Part shown: in pieces, positions 44,921 to 53,472 of the stretch
Layout: every line of letters begins with the position of its first letter
How positions within the stretch are numbered: position 1 is the first letter of the stretch
Source: Hyphomicrobiales bacterium
Lineage (GTDB): Bacteria; Pseudomonadota; Alphaproteobacteria; Rhizobiales; NORP267
Direction: 5' to 3'
NCBI GenBank assembly: GCA_030688605.1
Contig: JAUYJB010000015.1
Span: 1 to 54,850 of the forward strand
Length of the DNA: 54,850 nucleotides
Program-made: the position numbers and the translations under genes
The notes under the pieces: generated by a model
Database searches by the model: none
What the model saw: the letters and a program-made list of their open reading frames with translations, nothing else
What the model was told of the DNA's origin: nothing

Positions 44921-46018
44921 ATGACGCGGGTCCTGGAAAAGCCGGATCTGGCCAAGCAGGCGACGCTGCAGCCGCCGCGCCGGTCGCTGTTTTCGCTGTC
45001 GCCGATCAATCAGCGCCGCTGGAACAATTTCAACTCCAACAAGCGCGGCTACTGGTCGCTGTGGATCTTCCTCATCCTGTTCGTGACGAGCCTGTTCGCC
45101 GAATTCATCGCCAACGACAAGCCGCTTCTGATCAAGTTCGAGGGCGAATATTATACCCCCGTGCTCGACGCCTATCCGGAGACCGCCTTCGGCGGCGAGT
45201 TCCAGACCGAGGCCGACTATCGCGACCCGTTCGTCCAGGATCTGATCGCCGAGAAAGGCGGCTGGATCCTGTGGCCGCCGATCCGCTACTCCTACGACAC
45301 CATCAATCTCGACCTGCCGGTGCCGGCGCCGGCGCCGCCTTCGGCGGAGAACTGGCTCGGCACCGACGACCAGGGCCGCGATGTCACCGCCCGGCTGATC
45401 TACGGCTTTCGCATCTCGGTCCTGTTCGGCCTGGTCCTGACCATCATCTCCTCGATCGTCGGCGTCGTCGCCGGCGCCGTGCAGGGCTATTTCGGCGGCT
45501 GGACCGACCTCCTTTTCCAACGCTTCATCGAGGTGTGGACGGCGATCCCCGCGCTCTACCTGCTCATCATCATCGCCTCGGTGGTCGAGCCGAGCTTCTG
45601 GATCCTGCTCGGAATCCTGCTTCTGTTCTCCTGGGTGGCGCTGGTCGGCGTGGTGCGGGCGGAGTTCCTGCGCGGCCGCAATTTCGAATATATCGCCGCG
45701 GCCCGCGCGCTCGGCCGCTCCAATATCACGATCATGTTCAAGCACCTGTTGCCCAACGCCATGGTCGCGACCCTGACCTTCATGCCGTTCATCCTCAACG
45801 GCTCGATCACCACACTCACCTCGCTCGATTTCCTCGGCTTCGGCCTGCCGCCGGGTTCGCCCTCGCTCGGCGAGCTGTTGGCCCAGGGCAAGAACAATCT
45901 GCAGGCGCCGTGGCTCGGGATTACCGGCTTTTTCGTCATCGCCGTCATGCTGAGCCTCCTGATCTTCGTCGGCGAGGCGGTGCGCGATGCCTTCGACCCG
46001 CGAAAGATCTTCCGATGA
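44921..46018 (+). CDS. yejE: peptide ABC transporter permease (YejE-like)
   Basis: The 365-residue partner permease begins with a cytoplasmic tail containing SPINQRRWNNFNSNKRGYWS, then six membrane segments. The large loop carries FEGEYYTPVLDAYPETAFGG, a YejE mark. The EAA motif is AARALGRSNITIMFKHLLPN. Its TGA overlaps the ATG of yejF (46015-46018). Confidence 0.96.
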   Translation: MTRVLEKPDLAKQATLQPPRRSLFSLSPINQRRWNNFNSNKRGYWSLWIFLILFVTSLFAEFIANDKPLLIKFEGEYYTPVLDAYPETAFGGEFQTEADYRDPFVQDLIAEKGGWILWPPIRYSYDTINLDLPVPAPAPPSAENWLGTDDQGRDVTARLIYGFRISVLFGLVLTIISSIVGVVAGAVQGYFGGWTDLLFQRFIEVWTAIPALYLLIIIASVVEPSFWILLGILLLFSWVALVGVVRAEFLRGRNFEYIAAARALGRSNITIMFKHLLPNAMVATLTFMPFILNGSITTLTSLDFLGFGLPPGSPSLGELLAQGKNNLQAPWLGITGFFVIAVMLSLLIFVGEAVRDAFDPRKIFR

Positions 46019-47667
46019 GCAGCGCAGCCAAGTCCAAGAGCCACGAGACACTGCTTCAGGTGCGCGACCTGTCGGTGCTGTTCCACTCGGCCGGCCGCAA
46101 GACGCTCGCCGTCGACAAGGTGTCCTTCGACATCAAGCGCGGCGAGACCGTGGGCCTCGTCGGCGAATCCGGTTCCGGCAAGTCGGTCACCGCCCTTTCG
46201 GTGATGCAGCTGCTGCCCTATCCGGCGGCCGAACATCCGTCCGGTTCGATCCTGTTCAAGGGCCAGGAGCTGATGGGCGCCAGCGAGCGCACCATGCGCG
46301 AGGTGCGCGGCAACGACATCACCATGATCTTTCAGGAGCCGATGACCTCGCTCAACCCGCTGCACTCGGTCGAGCGGCAGGTCGGCGAGATCCTGAAATT
46401 GCACCGCGGCATGAGCGATCAGGCCGCCCGCGCGCGGGTCCTGGAGCTACTCAACCAGGTCGGAATCCAGGAGCCGGAACGGCGGCTCGAAAGCTACCCG
46501 CACCAGCTTTCCGGCGGCCAGCGCCAGCGGGTGATGATCGCCATGGCGCTCGCCAACGAGCCGGACCTCTTGATCGCCGACGAGCCGACCACCGCTCTCG
46601 ACGTCACGGTGCAGGCGCAGATCCTCAAGCTCTTGAAGGAACTGCAGCGCGACCTCGGCATGTCGATGCTGCTGATCACCCACGATCTCGGCATCGTCCG
46701 CAAGGTCGCCGAGCGGGTCTGCGTCATGACCCAGGGCAAGATCGTCGAGCAAGGAGACACGGGGAAGGTGTATCAGCGCCCGCGGCACGCCTATACCAAG
46801 CATCTGCTCGCCGCCGAGCCGAGGGGCAAGCCGCCGCCGGCCGATCCCACCGCACCGGTGGTCATGGCGGCCGACGATTTGAAGGTCTGGTTCCCGATCA
46901 AGCGCGGGTTCCTGCGCCGCACCGTCGGTTACATCAAGGCGGTCGATGGCATCGACGTCACCGTGCGCCAAGGCCAAACGCTGGGCGTCGTCGGCGAATC
47001 CGGTTCCGGCAAGACGACGCTCGGGCTTGCCATGCTGCGGCTGATCTCGAGCGAGGGCCGGATCGCCTATCTCGGCAAACCGATCGAGAAATATTCCTTC
47101 CGCGACATGCGCCCGCTGCGCAAGGAGATGCAGATCGTCTTCCAAGACCCCTACGGCTCGCTCAGCCCGCGGCTTTCGATCGCCCAGATCGTCGGCGAGG
47201 GGCTCATCGTCCAGGGCCACGGCCTCAGCTACGAAGAGCGGCGCGAGCGGGTCTCCCGCGCGCTCGAGGAGGTCGGCATCGATCCGGCGACCATGGACCG
47301 CTATCCGCACGAGTTCTCCGGCGGACAGCGCCAGCGCATCGCCGTCGCCCGGACCATGGTGCTGGAGCCGCGCTTCGTCATGCTCGACGAGCCGACGAGC
47401 GCGCTCGACATGAGCGTCCAGGCGCAGATCGTCGACCTTTTGCGCGAGCTGCAGCGCCGGCACAATCTCGCCTACATGTTCATCAGCCACGATCTGAAGG
47501 TGATCCGCGCGCTCTCCAACGAGGTCGTCGTCATGCGCCACGGCAAGACGGTCGAGCAGGGGCCGTCCATTGAGGTCTTCGAGCACCCGAAGAGCGACTA
47601 TACCAAGGCGCTGATCGCCGCCGCATTCGAGATCGAGACGGCGCCCGAGGGCGTGGTCTCGCAATAG
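46015..47667 (+). CDS. yejF: peptide ABC transporter ATP-binding protein, double-domain (YejF-like)
   Basis: The 550-residue protein has two ABC ATPase domains in one chain, as in YejF. Walker A is GESGSGKSV in the first and GESGSGKTT in the second; signature motifs are LSGGQRQRV and FSGGQRQRI; Walker B regions are [12 protein letters not shown] and [11 protein letters not shown]. Each domain ends with an oligopeptide-type C-terminal extension. The start is fixed by the ATGA overlap with yejE; the longer open frame above is antisense-like shadow of the permeases. Confidence 0.97.
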   Translation: MSSAAKSKSHETLLQVRDLSVLFHSAGRKTLAVDKVSFDIKRGETVGLVGESGSGKSVTALSVMQLLPYPAAEHPSGSILFKGQELMGASERTMREVRGNDITMIFQEPMTSLNPLHSVERQVGEILKLHRGMSDQAARARVLELLNQVGIQEPERRLESYPHQLSGGQRQRVMIAMALANEPDLLIADEPTTALDVTVQAQILKLLKELQRDLGMSMLLITHDLGIVRKVAERVCVMTQGKIVEQGDTGKVYQRPRHAYTKHLLAAEPRGKPPPADPTAPVVMAADDLKVWFPIKRGFLRRTVGYIKAVDGIDVTVRQGQTLGVVGESGSGKTTLGLAMLRLISSEGRIAYLGKPIEKYSFRDMRPLRKEMQIVFQDPYGSLSPRLSIAQIVGEGLIVQGHGLSYEERRERVSRALEEVGIDPATMDRYPHEFSGGQRQRIAVARTMVLEPRFVMLDEPTSALDMSVQAQIVDLLRELQRRHNLAYMFISHDLKVIRALSNEVVVMRHGKTVEQGPSIEVFEHPKSDYTKALIAAAFEIETAPEGVVSQ

Positions 47668-47672
47668 AACGG

Positions 47673-48626
47673 TTGCCGGCGTTGAGCATCCTTATTGCGG
47701 TTACGGGGTGGGAGCCGGAGACCTGGGCCAGGCATCTTGCGGCACGGATGCCGGGGCGCGACATCCGCAGCTTCCCCGACCTCGGAAAGGCCGCCGACAT
47801 CGCCTACGCCCTGGTCTGGAAGCCGGAGCCGGGGCTGTTGAAATCGCTGCCCAATCTGAAGATCGTCTTCTCGCTCGGCGCCGGAGTCGATCACATCCCG
47901 CTCCGCGACGCCGATCTGCCGGACGTTCCGATCGTGCGCATCGTTGACCCGGACCTCACCATGCGCATGGGTGAATATGTCGTTCTGCACGTGCTGCTGC
48001 ATCATCGCCGGCATCTCGACTATCAGGACTTGCAGCGCCAAAGGCGCTGGAAGGCGCTGCACCAGCCGCCGGCCTCGGCGGTCAAGGTCGGCGTCATGGG
48101 GCTCGGCGAGCTGGGTCGCGACGCGGCACGCAAACTTTCAGGGCTCGGCTTCGATGTCGCCGGCTGGAGCCGGACACAGAAGACACTGAAGGGCATCGCC
48201 TGTTTCGCCGGGCAAGCGGAGCTCGATGGCTTTCTCGCCCGCACCGACATTCTCGTCTGCCTATTGCCCTTGACCCGAGAGACACGGGGCATTCTGAACC
48301 GCGCCCTGTTCGCCAGGCTGCGCCGCGACGGGCCGCTGGGCGGTGTCGTTCTGATCAATGCGGGACGCGGCGAGTTGCAGGTCGGCGCCGACATATTGGC
48401 GGCGCTTGACGCCGGCGAATTGAAGGCGGCGAGCCTCGACGTATTCGAGACCGAACCGCTGCCCGAGAACAGCCCATTCTGGCGCCACCCGCGGGTGGTG
48501 GTGACGCCCCATGTCGCCGCGTTCAGCGACCCGCAGGTACTGACGCGCAATGTCGCTGATCAGATCGAGGCGTTCGAGGCGGGAAAGCCGCTGCAAAACC
48601 TGGTCGATTCCAAACGCGGATATTGA
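47673..48626 (+). CDS. glyoxylate/hydroxypyruvate reductase A-like dehydrogenase
   Basis: The 317-residue protein belongs to the D-isomer 2-hydroxyacid dehydrogenases, GhrA branch. NAD(P) fold VGVMGLGELGRDAA (about 143-156), the catalytic Arg in VLINAGRGELQV, Glu in VFETEPLPENSPFW and His in VVVTPHVAAFS are all present. GhrA reduces glyoxylate and hydroxypyruvate. The start is a TTG at 47673 or the TTG 9 bases on; neither has a strong ribosome site. It begins 5 bases after yejF, so it may be cotranscribed with the importer. Confidence 0.9.
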   Translation: MPALSILIAVTGWEPETWARHLAARMPGRDIRSFPDLGKAADIAYALVWKPEPGLLKSLPNLKIVFSLGAGVDHIPLRDADLPDVPIVRIVDPDLTMRMGEYVVLHVLLHHRRHLDYQDLQRQRRWKALHQPPASAVKVGVMGLGELGRDAARKLSGLGFDVAGWSRTQKTLKGIACFAGQAELDGFLARTDILVCLLPLTRETRGILNRALFARLRRDGPLGGVVLINAGRGELQVGADILAALDAGELKAASLDVFETEPLPENSPFWRHPRVVVTPHVAAFSDPQVLTRNVADQIEAFEAGKPLQNLVDSKRGY

Positions 48627-48693
48627 GGTCCCGGCAGTGGAACTCCGTTCATGCAGCCGCGTTGACAGCCACACCAATCAAGGAGTTCGTGTG

Positions 48694-48771
48694 ATGCGCG
48701 GAATATTGCTATGGCTGCTCGGCATTCCGATCCCGGTCATCATCCTGCTCTACCTGTTCGACGTTTTTTAG
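48694..48771 (+). CDS. 25-residue hydrophobic small protein
   Basis: The sequence MRGILLWLLGIPIPVIILLY followed by LFDVF is almost wholly one membrane segment with a Gly-Ile-Pro-Ile-Pro kink. AAGGAG lies at good spacing upstream. Short proteins with this GIPIPIIILLYLF pattern occur widely in proteobacteria. It overlaps the 3' end of the NlpC/P60 gene on the opposite strand by 63 bases. Confidence 0.6.
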   Translation: MRGILLWLLGIPIPVIILLYLFDVF

Positions 48772-49629
48772 AGCCCGCACGACCAGGCGCTTGACGGCGG
48801 CGATCTCAAGCCCGACATCGGCGATCCTCCGGCGCGCCGCGTCAAAGGCCTCACGTACCACCATCATGTGATGGGCGCTGGCGTGCAGCAATGTCTTGCC
48901 GTCGGTCATGATCGCCACATGGCCGGGCCAAAAGACGAGGTCGCCGCGGCGCAACCCTTTCGCAGGGTTAGACAGGGGCAGCGGGGTTCCCAGCCGCGCT
49001 TCCTGCATGTCGCCGTCGCGGGGACAGGCAAGGCCGGCGGCGTTGAGCGGAATTTGTACCAGCGCCGAGCAGTCGAGGCCGAGACCGGTCTTGCCGCCCC
49101 AGAGATAGGGCGCGCCGAGAAAATGTTCGGCGACGGTCACAAAATCGCTTTCCGGCGCGTCAATTGCGGCGAGATGCCCGGCGTAAAAATGGCCGCCGCT
49201 GGCAAGACGCGCAAAGCCGCCTTCGACGCCAACGACCGCAACTTGCGCATTCATCGGCAGGGCGGCGATGGGCGGCGCCTTGATATTGGCAGTTGGATAG
49301 ACGTGGCTGCGCAAGACGCTGACCCGGTGCGTCGGCTCATAGAGCAACTCGCCGAGGGCTGCGGCCGGCACATAGCCGACATAGCCGTCGCCGGAAAGCT
49401 GCACCCAGGCCCAGCCCTCGTGCTCGTCGAATACCCGCGCCGTCTCGCCGAACAGCATTTCCGTGTCGATCGGCTGGTCCTCGCCCGGCGCCCGCCTGAG
49501 CCAGGCGGCAGAGGCGGTGACCTGACGCAGCGCACCCTCGGCATAGCGCGGCGCCTCGACCACGCCCTTCAGGCTGCTCGCGGCAAGATCGGCCCGATAG
49601 GCATTGAGGCGCGGATCGGGCGCTGTCAC
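48709..49629 (-). CDS. NlpC/P60 family cysteine peptidase
   Basis: The 306-residue protein has two bacterial SH3-type repeats (about 45-150: VFDEHEGWAWVQLSGDGYVG, LPMNAQVAVVGVEGG) and a C-terminal NlpC/P60 domain with catalytic Cys in LGLDCSALVQ and His in PGHVAIMTDGKTLLHAS. Proteins of this layout cut gamma-D-Glu to diaminopimelate bonds in murein peptides. No signal peptide is seen, which fits a cytoplasmic recycling role. Start is a GTG whose first bases overlap the TGA of the MarR-type gene (GTGA). The last 20 or so residues, rich in Asp and Gln, overlap the small-protein gene. Confidence 0.92.
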   Translation of the reverse strand: MTAPDPRLNAYRADLAASSLKGVVEAPRYAEGALRQVTASAAWLRRAPGEDQPIDTEMLFGETARVFDEHEGWAWVQLSGDGYVGYVPAAALGELLYEPTHRVSVLRSHVYPTANIKAPPIAALPMNAQVAVVGVEGGFARLASGGHFYAGHLAAIDAPESDFVTVAEHFLGAPYLWGGKTGLGLDCSALVQIPLNAAGLACPRDGDMQEARLGTPLPLSNPAKGLRRGDLVFWPGHVAIMTDGKTLLHASAHHMMVVREAFDAARRRIADVGLEIAAVKRLVVRALKNVEQVEQDDDRDRNAEQP

Positions 49630-49976
49630 GCCGGCAACGCCCTTGCGTTCCGCGACAGCACATCGCCGAGACTTTCGAGATAGAGCGCACCGCCAACGGT
49701 GCGCTGGACCAGCACGTTGCGGCGGTCGGCATTGTCGCGGCGCCGCGCCACCAGGCCGAGCCCGGCCATGGTGTCGAGCGCGCGGGTGATGACCGGCTTG
49801 GCGACGCCGAGCTTGGCGGCAAGCCCGCGCACCGTGTGCGGCGGCGGGTCGAGATAGACGGCGAGCAGAATGGCGAGTTGACGCAGGGTCAGGTCCGGCT
49901 TGTCGTCGTGCACCAGCGCGAAGTTGACGTCGTGCAGGAGCCTGAGCGCCTGGAACGATGAGAGCTCGAGGGCCAT
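49626..49976 (-). CDS. MarR-type winged-helix regulator
   Basis: The 116-residue protein is a compact winged helix: LTLRQLAILLAVYLDPPPHT, VRGLAAKLGVAKPVITRALD (recognition helix) and the wing VARRRDNADRRNVLVQRT. It lacks the long dimerisation helices of many MarR proteins. A strong AAGGAG precedes the ATG. It is translationally coupled to the NlpC/P60 gene, so it may control that gene or the neighbouring aminopeptidase; no operator was identified. Confidence 0.88.
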   Translation of the reverse strand: MALELSSFQALRLLHDVNFALVHDDKPDLTLRQLAILLAVYLDPPPHTVRGLAAKLGVAKPVITRALDTMAGLGLVARRRDNADRRNVLVQRTVGGALYLESLGDVLSRNARALPA

Positions 49977-50050
49977 CTCCTTGCTTCCAAGAACTCGTTT
50001 CGGATGCGTATCATTCTAAGCTCTTTCTTGCTGGCGCGAAAGCCAAGGGG

Positions 50051-51436
50051 TCAGCGCGCAAAGCGCTCCTTGAACAGGGCGTAAAGCGCGCGGATGGCCT
50101 GCGCCTCGCCGCCCTCGGGCCGGGCCGGGCGGGCTTTCGGCGTCCAGGCGTAGATATCCAGATGCAGCCAAGAGCGCGCGCGCTCGACGAAGCGCTTCAG
50201 GAACAGCGCGGCGGTGATCGAGCCGGCGAAGGCGTTCTTGGTGATGTGATTGACGTCGGCGATCTCGGAGTCGAGCTCTCCGGCATAGGCGGGCCACAGC
50301 GGCATGCGCCACAATGGATCGTTGGTCTCGGTCGCTAGGCGCGCAAGGTCGGCGGCAAGTCCGTCATCGTCGGTGTAGAAGGGCGGCAGGTCGGGGCCGA
50401 GCGCGACCCTGGCCGCACCGGTCAGGGTCGCCAAATCGATCAGCAGGTCCGGGGCCGACTCGTCGGCGAGCGCCAGCGCGTCGGCGAGGATCAGCCGGCC
50501 TTCCGCGTCGGTATTGCCGATTTCCACGGTGATCCCCTTGCGGCTGCGATAGACGTCGCCGGGACGGAAGGCATCGCCGGAAAGGACGTTGTCGACCGCC
50601 GGCACCAGCACGCGCAGCCGCACCGGCAGACCGGCGTCCATGACCATGCGGGCAAGCGCCAGCGCATTGGCCGCCCCGCCCATATCCTTTTTCATCAGCG
50701 CCATGCCGGTCGCCGTCTTGAGGTCGAGCCCGCCAGAGTCGAAGCACACGCCCTTGCCGACCAACGTCACCTTGGGGTGCTTCCGGTCCCCCCAGTTAAG
50801 GTCGATGAGCCGCGGCACACGCGTACTCGCCTGGCCGACCGCGCGGATCAGCGTGAATCCGCGTTCGTCGAGCTTGGCGCCGGCGGTGACCGCGACATGC
50901 GCCCGATACTGCTTGGCGAGCTCGCGCGCGGCCTGTTCCAGCTCGGCCGGCCCGAGATCGTTGGCCGGCGTGTTGATCAGGTCGCGGGCCAAGAACACGC
51001 TCTCGGCAATGCGCGTGACATCCGTGCCGTCGACCCCGGCGGGAAGCTTCAGGTGTACCTCGCGCGCGTCCGTTTTGCGGTAGCGGCCGAAGGCATAGGT
51101 GCCGAGCACCCAGGCCAGCGCCGCAAGATCGCCACGCTCCGGCGCAGGGGCGAAGCGGTAGCGCCCGGCCGGCAGCGCCTTGGGCAGAGTGCCGTAGATG
51201 AAGGGGTCGGCCGCGCCGCCTGCGTCGCCGAGGCCGAACAGCACTTTGGCAAGGCGGCCGTCGGGGGCCGGCACCAGCGCGATCTCGCCCGGCGAGGCGG
51301 CAAACCCGTTGACGCGCGCCCATTGGGCTGCCGCCGCATCGAGCCGGTCGAGCGCTTCGGCCAATTGCCGCTTGGCCACGGGAACGATCGCCGCCGTCGC
51401 GGCACGGCTGGTGGAAGAAAGCAATGCGTGGTGCAC
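50051..51436 (-). CDS. M17 leucyl aminopeptidase family protein
   Basis: The 461-residue protein is a cytoplasmic two-metal aminopeptidase. The C-terminal catalytic domain (about 170-450) shows GKGVCFDSGGLDLKTATGMA (metal Lys and Asp), MKKDMGGAA, PAVDNVLSGDAFRPGD and NTDAEGRLILADAL with the catalytic Arg. I start at the GTG (51436), which has AAGGACC at good distance; a TTG at 51472 is the alternative. It precedes the MarR-NlpC pair on the same strand by 74 bases and is divergent from the TadD-like gene. Confidence 0.94.
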   Translation of the reverse strand: MHHALLSSTSRAATAAIVPVAKRQLAEALDRLDAAAAQWARVNGFAASPGEIALVPAPDGRLAKVLFGLGDAGGAADPFIYGTLPKALPAGRYRFAPAPERGDLAALAWVLGTYAFGRYRKTDAREVHLKLPAGVDGTDVTRIAESVFLARDLINTPANDLGPAELEQAARELAKQYRAHVAVTAGAKLDERGFTLIRAVGQASTRVPRLIDLNWGDRKHPKVTLVGKGVCFDSGGLDLKTATGMALMKKDMGGAANALALARMVMDAGLPVRLRVLVPAVDNVLSGDAFRPGDVYRSRKGITVEIGNTDAEGRLILADALALADESAPDLLIDLATLTGAARVALGPDLPPFYTDDDGLAADLARLATETNDPLWRMPLWPAYAGELDSEIADVNHITKNAFAGSITAALFLKRFVERARSWLHLDIYAWTPKARPARPEGGEAQAIRALYALFKERFAR

Positions 51437-51524
51437 GGGCAACGGTCCTTGGGTAAGCGGTGAATGACGCAAGATTATGGTTAATCATTTATTGACGGAT
51501 GGGCTAGCATGGTCAGCGGTACGA

Positions 51525-51545
51525 AAAGCGGGCTTTCCCCGCTTT
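51525..51545 (+). promoter_or_regulatory. hairpin in the tadD-like leader
   Basis: AAAGCGGG and CCCGCTTT form a perfect 8-bp stem around CTTTC, ending 9 bases before the TTGGAGG ribosome site. It could affect translation or message stability. A TTGACG at 51492 might be a -35, but no convincing -10 follows. Confidence 0.4.
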
Positions 51546-51563
51546 GACATTTTGGAGGCCGAC

Positions 51564-52391
51564 ATGCCCCTATCGGAGGCCCATCGGTGGCGGGGCCGCA
51601 GGCGCCGGCTTGTGGCGGTGGCATCCGTGACGCTGGCGCTCATCATGGCCGGCTGCGCCTCAAAGAACCAAATGGCCGAGAGCGACTTCAGCGGGTCGCT
51701 GCCGGATGCCAGCGCCGGCCCGGAGCAGTTGCAGAGCGCCACCGACTATTGGTCGAAGAAATTCGCCCAGAACCCCGCCGACAAGAGCGCCGCCATCAAC
51801 CTGTCGCGGATGCTGCGGGCGCAGGGCAAGGCGCCCCAGGCGGTCCTCGCCATGCGCCAGGTGGAGGTCCAATATCCACGCGACCGCGAGGTGCTCGCCG
51901 AGCTCGGCAAGGGGCTCGCCGAGGCCGGCCGCCACGAGGACGCCGAGCAAGCCCTGGTGACGGCGCTGGCGGCGGGGGAGCCTGATTGGCAGCTGTTGTC
52001 GGCGCACGGCGCCGTGCTCGACCAGTTGCGCCAGCACAAGAAGGCGCGCGAGGAGTATGCCCGGGCGCTTGCCCTGGTACAGAACGAGCCGTCGGTCTTG
52101 AACAATCTCGGCCTGTCCTACGCGCTCGACCGCAACCTGCCCAAGGCCGAAGAGGTGTTGCGCAAGGCGGCCGAGCAGCCGCAAGCAAGCCGCGAGGTCG
52201 CCGAAAACCTCGCCCTTATCCTCGGCCTGCAGGGAAAATTCGACGACGCCGAACAGGTTGCGCGCGCGGCCCTGCCGGAGGCCACCGTGTCGAGCAACAC
52301 GACCTATCTGAAGCAATTGCTCAGCCAGCCGAAGAACTGGGCCAAGCTGCAGGAGCTGGAAGCCAGGAACAAGACGGAAAAGAGCCGCTAG
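51564..52391 (+). CDS. tadD: TadD-like tetratricopeptide lipoprotein
   Basis: The 275-residue protein has a lipoprotein-type signal (RLVAVASVTLALIMAGC, likely lipidated Cys) and several TPR-like helix pairs from about 60 on (NPADKSAAINLSRMLRAQGK, YPRDREVLAELGKGLAEAGR, NEPSVLNNLGLSYALDRN). TadD is the pilotin-like partner in Flp/tad pilus assembly, and tadC, tadB and cpaF lie next door. It is convergent with tadC, separated by a palindromic repeat that also supplies its TAG stop. Start at 51564 follows TTGGAGG. Confidence 0.88.
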   Translation: MPLSEAHRWRGRRRRLVAVASVTLALIMAGCASKNQMAESDFSGSLPDASAGPEQLQSATDYWSKKFAQNPADKSAAINLSRMLRAQGKAPQAVLAMRQVEVQYPRDREVLAELGKGLAEAGRHEDAEQALVTALAAGEPDWQLLSAHGAVLDQLRQHKKAREEYARALALVQNEPSVLNNLGLSYALDRNLPKAEEVLRKAAEQPQASREVAENLALILGLQGKFDDAEQVARAALPEATVSSNTTYLKQLLSQPKNWAKLQELEARNKTEKSR

Positions 52392-52423
52392 AGCGGTTCC
52401 TGGTTATAGGGAACCGCTCCAGA
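52389..52423. repeat. palindromic repeat, GAGCGGTTC family (copy 3)
   Basis: The best copy in the window: TAGAGCGGTTCC, loop TGGTTATA, GGGAACCGCTCC. The 10-bp stem sits exactly between the convergent tadD-like and tadC genes, where it could work as a bidirectional transcription barrier, though no T tract follows. Its TAG is the tadD-like stop codon. Confidence 0.85.
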
Positions 52424-52463
52424 TCCAACCGGGGCGGCCGGGAACCGCTTCAGAGCGTCCCCT

Positions 52464-53459
52464 TCATCTGAACGTCTCCATCATGCGGATGGCGGCAGGG
52501 CCGAGAATGACGACAAACAGGACCGGTAGGAAGAACAGAATCATCGGCACGGTCAGCTTCGGCGGCAGGCCGGCCGCCTTCTTTTCCGCCGCCTGCATGC
52601 GCATGTCGCGATTCTCCTGCGCCATGACGCGCAACGCCTGGCCCAAGGGCGTGCCGTAGCGCTCGGCCTGGATCAAGGTCGTCGCCACCGCTTTGATGCC
52701 GGAAAGGCCGGTGCGCTTGCCGAAATTCTCATAGGCCTGGCGGCGGTCTTGAATATAGGACAGTTCGGCGGTCGTCAGCATCAGCTCCTCGGCGAGCTCG
52801 ATGCATTGCGTGCCGATTTCATCGGCCACCCTGGCGAACGCGGCTTCGATCGACATGCCGGACTCAACGCAGATAAGCAGCAGATCAAGCGCATCGGGAA
52901 ACGCGCGCGAGAGCAACAGTTGACGTTTCTGGATGCGATTGACGATGAACAAGTTGGGCAGGAAATATCCCAGATATCCGCCGCCCGTCGCGATCAGCAG
53001 CCGCACCAGCGGCGGCCGGTTGAAGTCGTTGACGAGGAAAAGATAGAACAGCGCCGCCAGGAACAGGATCAGCGGCATAACCAGGCGGAAGAACAGGAAC
53101 GTGACCAGCGGCGCCTGACCGCGCAGGCCGGCCATGCGCAGCTTCTCGCGCAGGTCTTCCGCCTCGAACAGCCTTTGCAGATTGAACTGCTCGACGATGA
53201 TCTTCATGAAGCTTTTCGGCGAGCGGCGCAAACTGGGACGCGCGGCTTCTTCGAACATCCGGGCGCGCTCCTTCTTGCGCATCGCCACGCGCTCCGAGGC
53301 CACCGCTCTCATGCGCGCGTGCAACCTGTCGCCCTGCAACATCGGTAGCGCCAAGGTGAGGATGGTGGCGAACACGGCAATTCCGACGAAGCCGATGAAA
53401 AGCAGCTCGGGCTGATACAGAAGCTTAAGTTCCTCGAAAAACCGAACGATCGAAGTCAT
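52464..53459 (-). CDS. tadC: tad pilus inner-membrane platform protein TadC
   Basis: The 331-residue protein has an N-terminal membrane segment (about 20-38), the type II secretion F domain with a soluble helical part (about 180-290: LSRAFPDALDLLLICVESGM, ALRVMAQENRDMRMQAAEKK) and C-terminal membrane segments. With TadB it forms the inner-membrane platform on which the CpaF ATPase acts to build Flp pili. It starts 13 bases after tadB. Confidence 0.95.
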   Translation of the reverse strand: MTSIVRFFEELKLLYQPELLFIGFVGIAVFATILTLALPMLQGDRLHARMRAVASERVAMRKKERARMFEEAARPSLRRSPKSFMKIIVEQFNLQRLFEAEDLREKLRMAGLRGQAPLVTFLFFRLVMPLILFLAALFYLFLVNDFNRPPLVRLLIATGGGYLGYFLPNLFIVNRIQKRQLLLSRAFPDALDLLLICVESGMSIEAAFARVADEIGTQCIELAEELMLTTAELSYIQDRRQAYENFGKRTGLSGIKAVATTLIQAERYGTPLGQALRVMAQENRDMRMQAAEKKAAGLPPKLTVPMILFFLPVLFVVILGPAAIRMMETFR

Positions 53460-53472
53460 GGCGCCGGCACCG

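Noticed and set aside
44137-46014. Upstream extension of the yejF frame
   Set aside because: Overlaps both permease genes in another frame; true start is the ATGA overlap at 46015.
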